Shown piece by piece: positions 61,697 to 64,000 of a stretch of 64,000 bases of DNA; the stretch's first letter is position 1, and every line of letters begins with the position of its first letter. Position numbers and translations under genes: made by a program. The stretch covers positions 62,001 to 126,000 of the forward strand of contig NZ_LGRO01000002.1 in the NCBI RefSeq assembly GCF_001280565.1. Reading direction: 5' to 3'. The notes beneath the pieces were generated by a model. That model saw nothing but the letters and a program-made list of their open reading frames with translations, had not been told where the DNA came from and made no database searches. The DNA is from Sulfobacillus thermosulfidooxidans (GTDB taxonomy: Bacteria > Bacillota > Sulfobacillia > Sulfobacillales > Sulfobacillaceae).

Positions 61697-64000
61697 TCAA
61701 GACGTTTTTATGAGATCGAGACGGTAATTTTGGCCTTCCCAGTGTCCCGCATCTGGCCAGTAAAAGGTGAATTCCACCATTTCCTGTCCTTTGAGATCGA
61801 CATCGAAAAAGTACACACCTAATCCGTTATCCTTCATGTCCTGCATCTGGTGCGTTTTCCATGCGTTTGTGGTAAATACACACTCTGCGTGTTGGGGCAC
61901 CACAATCCGCAAAGTCTCATCACTCGGATAGAAATGATGGCGTTTATGGTTAAATTGCCAAAACACCATGTGAGAATGCGTGGGATGCATCGTATAACGC
62001 ATTTTGACCACATCAGGCATTTCAAAAACGCGTCCGTCCATGGCCGAACGCAGTAATTTGATGTATTCGGCATGAGCCCAGACCAGGGGCATAGCTGATC
62101 CTGAAGGCCGGCCAAAAAAGAGTTCTTTTTCGGGAATATCCGGTTGATCCCAGACTTGTTCGGGAATCATTCCGCCTACACTGGAGGCTCCTTCCATGGC
62201 TCTTAAATAAGGTTCGGGAGATTCTCCGAGTGCCAGAGCATAATGCCCCCGCTCTCCGGCCAATAAGGGCCACAGACGTCCTTGGCCCGCACCTTGAAAT
62301 GGCGATCCATCAGGCATTTCGCCGTATCCATCGTGATTATAACGGTGCCATAACGGACCATAAGGCAAATCCACCTTTAACACCGCATCATAGGCAGCTA
62401 CTGAATCGACAATATGGGGATCGCGAGGCGATTTTAAGCCGTAACGGACCAGTTCCAAAAATCCGCCATCAATCACGGCTTCTTCCGGATATTGATTCGG
62501 TTCGCCTGGCAACACATTCTTGATGGGAACGTAGCCATGTTCCACCCGACCGTCGGGACTGGGCGGGACGGATACGTGAATGCGAACATAATGCCGCGGA
62601 AAACGGGGATCGACTTGCCCATGCTCAGTAAAAGTCCATTTGTCGATGCGCCCTTGCCAATAATCAGCAAGGTGCTCACAAAATTCGGCAATATTGTCGT
62701 CGCCCTGCTGCCGGGCTAAATCAGCCCCCAGGATTAAGGCACTAATCGTGGCAGCCAATGTGGAGGGCGAATAGCCGCCGTCTTCCTCCCATCGGTCTTG
62801 TTGCGTCACCGGACCTGATAGGCAAATATACCGGAGAGCTTTCTTGACCATGCCGTAAACTGCCCGTTGGTTTTTTATATCTTTCAATTGCCACAAATGA
62901 TAGGCTAAGTGAATAGGAAAAGCGGTTTCGTCGAGTTGCGATCCTGACCAATAGGGGACGCCATCCAGCCAAAAATTCTGTGGCCACGACCCATCCGCCT
63001 TCTGCGTCGCAATCAGAAACAACAATGCCTGCCATGCCGCCTCAATGTCTCCTAGGGCAATAAATGCCTGGGCCGCTTCGACCATGTCCCTTGGCCAAAC
63101 CAAATGGTATCCGCCCATGTTGCCGTCTCCCGCAGCATTACCCCAGGGAATTGATAAGGATGCGATAATGCCGCCCGGAAATAATTTGCCGTGGTGAATT
63201 TTTAGGACCATGGCCGAAATGCGCTGCTCACGACTATGGGGATCATCATAAGGTAAAAGGCCACTTAAGCCACTCATATATTCACGCCATTCTTGAATAT
63301 AGCGTTGTTCAATCGTGTAATAGGGATGCAATAGAGCTAAGGACGCCGTAAATTTTGCTTCTTGGATGCTGCGCCCAAAAGCCAAAGCAATCATCTGTTC
63401 AGGTTCTGTTAAATCAAGTTCCGCGGTTAAGGCCACATTACCGTCTAAAGCCTCATCATAGGCTTCTAGTGTTCGCCTATAATAGAGTTGTGTCCAGCCA
63501 TCTGACGCTCCGACGTAACCGACACTGCAGGATCGAAATTTGGCGGTCGATTGAATGCATAATGCCGTAGCTTCCCGCCAAGCCAATAATGCTGGTTCTT
63601 CGCGCAAGGTGATAATTTGTGCGTTATTGTGTGCCCCCTGATTGCCGATATGGGGAGCCACTAACAAGAAAACCCGAAAGTCTTCAATTGATCCCTTGAG
63701 AACTTCAAAGCGAAACTGTTGGATAACGACATTGCCATCGGGCCATGTGACAATCCGTTTGATGATCCGAAAGGTGCTCTGAGGATCCGTATTAATGAGT
63801 TCAAAAGCGGGTGCATCGGGGTCTATGTAATGAAACTCATGCCGCAGATCCCGTTTTTCTTCCAGAAAGCGGCCATCATGTGTGAGGACAAGAAATTGCG
63901 CGTCGCGGGTATTGGCCTGATCCATCCGAGGAAAATAGATTTCATTTAAAATTCCATGCGATAAAGTAAACCATACGCGGGATGTTCCAGCAATTGATGT
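61697..64000 (-). CDS. GH15 glucoamylase-like enzyme, 5' end off the window
   Basis: 768 codons are visible; the frame is open to the right edge, adding GTSRVWFTLSHGILNEIYFPR before the first internal ATG at 63925, which is the typical start region of the bacterial GH15 beta-sandwich. So the true start lies just outside. Catalytic (alpha/alpha)6 domain: GGYHLVWPRDMVEAAQAF, DGSWPQNFWLDG, DRWEEDGGYSPSTLA (catalytic Glu region) and GGMIPEQVWDQ (second Glu). It removes glucose from the non-reducing ends of starch or glycogen-like glucans or trehalose; no signal peptide is visible. Confidence 0.9.
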   Translation of the reverse strand, partial: TSIAGTSRVWFTLSHGILNEIYFPRMDQANTRDAQFLVLTHDGRFLEEKRDLRHEFHYIDPDAPAFELINTDPQSTFRIIKRIVTWPDGNVVIQQFRFEVLKGSIEDFRVFLLVAPHIGNQGAHNNAQIITLREEPALLAWREATALCIQSTAKFRSCSVGYVGASDGWTQLYYRRTLEAYDEALDGNVALTAELDLTEPEQMIALAFGRSIQEAKFTASLALLHPYYTIEQRYIQEWREYMSGLSGLLPYDDPHSREQRISAMVLKIHHGKLFPGGIIASLSIPWGNAAGDGNMGGYHLVWPRDMVEAAQAFIALGDIEAAWQALLFLIATQKADGSWPQNFWLDGVPYWSGSQLDETAFPIHLAYHLWQLKDIKNQRAVYGMVKKALRYICLSGPVTQQDRWEEDGGYSPSTLAATISALILGADLARQQGDDNIAEFCEHLADYWQGRIDKWTFTEHGQVDPRFPRHYVRIHVSVPPSPDGRVEHGYVPIKNVLPGEPNQYPEEAVIDGGFLELVRYGLKSPRDPHIVDSVAAYDAVLKVDLPYGPLWHRYNHDGYGEMPDGSPFQGAGQGRLWPLLAGERGHYALALGESPEPYLRAMEGASSVGGMIPEQVWDQPDIPEKELFFGRPSGSAMPLVWAHAEYIKLLRSAMDGRVFEMPDVVKMRYTMHPTHSHMVFWQFNHKRHHFYPSDETLRIVVPQHAECVFTTNAWKTHQMQDMKDNGLGVYFFDVDLKGQEMVEFTFYWPDAGHWEGQNYRLDLIKTS

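Overview
The window comes from a low-to-medium-GC, spore-forming Bacillota chromosome. The evidence is a gerA-type spore germination operon, a Bacillus-like arg operon with tandem ARG boxes, Lgt, AGGAGG-type ribosome binding sites, and frequent GTG and TTG starts. Codon use near 50% GC plus the mix of FixI-type copper ATPase, FTR1, Cys-type FdhA with a DUF1641 partner and GH15 glucoamylase would suit an acidophilic Sulfobacillus-like organism. That genus assignment is inference.

Layout. 1-5.1 kb: an S9 peptidase running off the left edge, then small housekeeping or unknown genes (CPBP protease, Nudix, GNAT, SHOCT, histidine phosphatase, SnoaL-like). 5.3-6.3 kb: two convergent thioredoxin-fold genes, a PDO-type two-domain redoxin and a small NrdH/YruB-like glutaredoxin. 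Each is interrupted by one in-frame UGA exactly where the first cysteine of the CxxC site belongs (TPT-UGA-PYC and TPT-UGA-VHC). The first UGA is followed at the right distance by a strong hairpin. They are best read as selenoproteins, and this is the most interesting feature of the window. 6.4-14.4 kb: a degenerate PRK06851-like ATPase, an APC permease, a LigB/MEMO protein, pncA with a cysteine-less paralogue, a LytS/LytTR two-component system, and moaE and moaD. 14.5-22.4 kb: L,D-transpeptidase, lgt, hemL, ychF, OsmC, a solo Cas4-like nuclease, UPF0173, a PpaX-like phosphatase and a beta-hydroxyacid dehydrogenase. 22.7-27.9 kb: a FixH/SafE/FixI copper-delivery cluster, then a Fur-box-preceded FTR1 iron permease. 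27.9-34.9 kb: argCJBDGH on the minus strand from an ArgR-type promoter. 35-43.5 kb: a class V aminotransferase, YetF, glnA, and an operon of a GPR1/YaaH-like transporter, formate dehydrogenase and DUF1641. 44-51 kb: an acyl-ACP-reductase-like protein, a tandem HD-GYP protein, a secreted beta-helix/SGNH protein and an MFS exporter. 51.2-55 kb: the ger operon. 55-58 kb: a decayed accessory stretch (IS fragment, truncated and interrupted ORFs, a frameshifted two-helix membrane gene) ending at tRNA-Arg(CCG). 58-64 kb: panE, membrane proteins, a half-size GDT1, a TRIC channel and a GH15 glucoamylase running off the right edge.

How the genes fit together. The arg genes form a complete cyclic route from N-acetylglutamate to arginine except for argF and carbamoyl-phosphate synthesis. 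moaD/moaE could supply molybdopterin to the formate dehydrogenase. The FixI cluster would load copper into a terminal oxidase encoded elsewhere. No selA, selB, selC or selD lies in the window, so the selenoprotein reading depends on finding them elsewhere in the genome.
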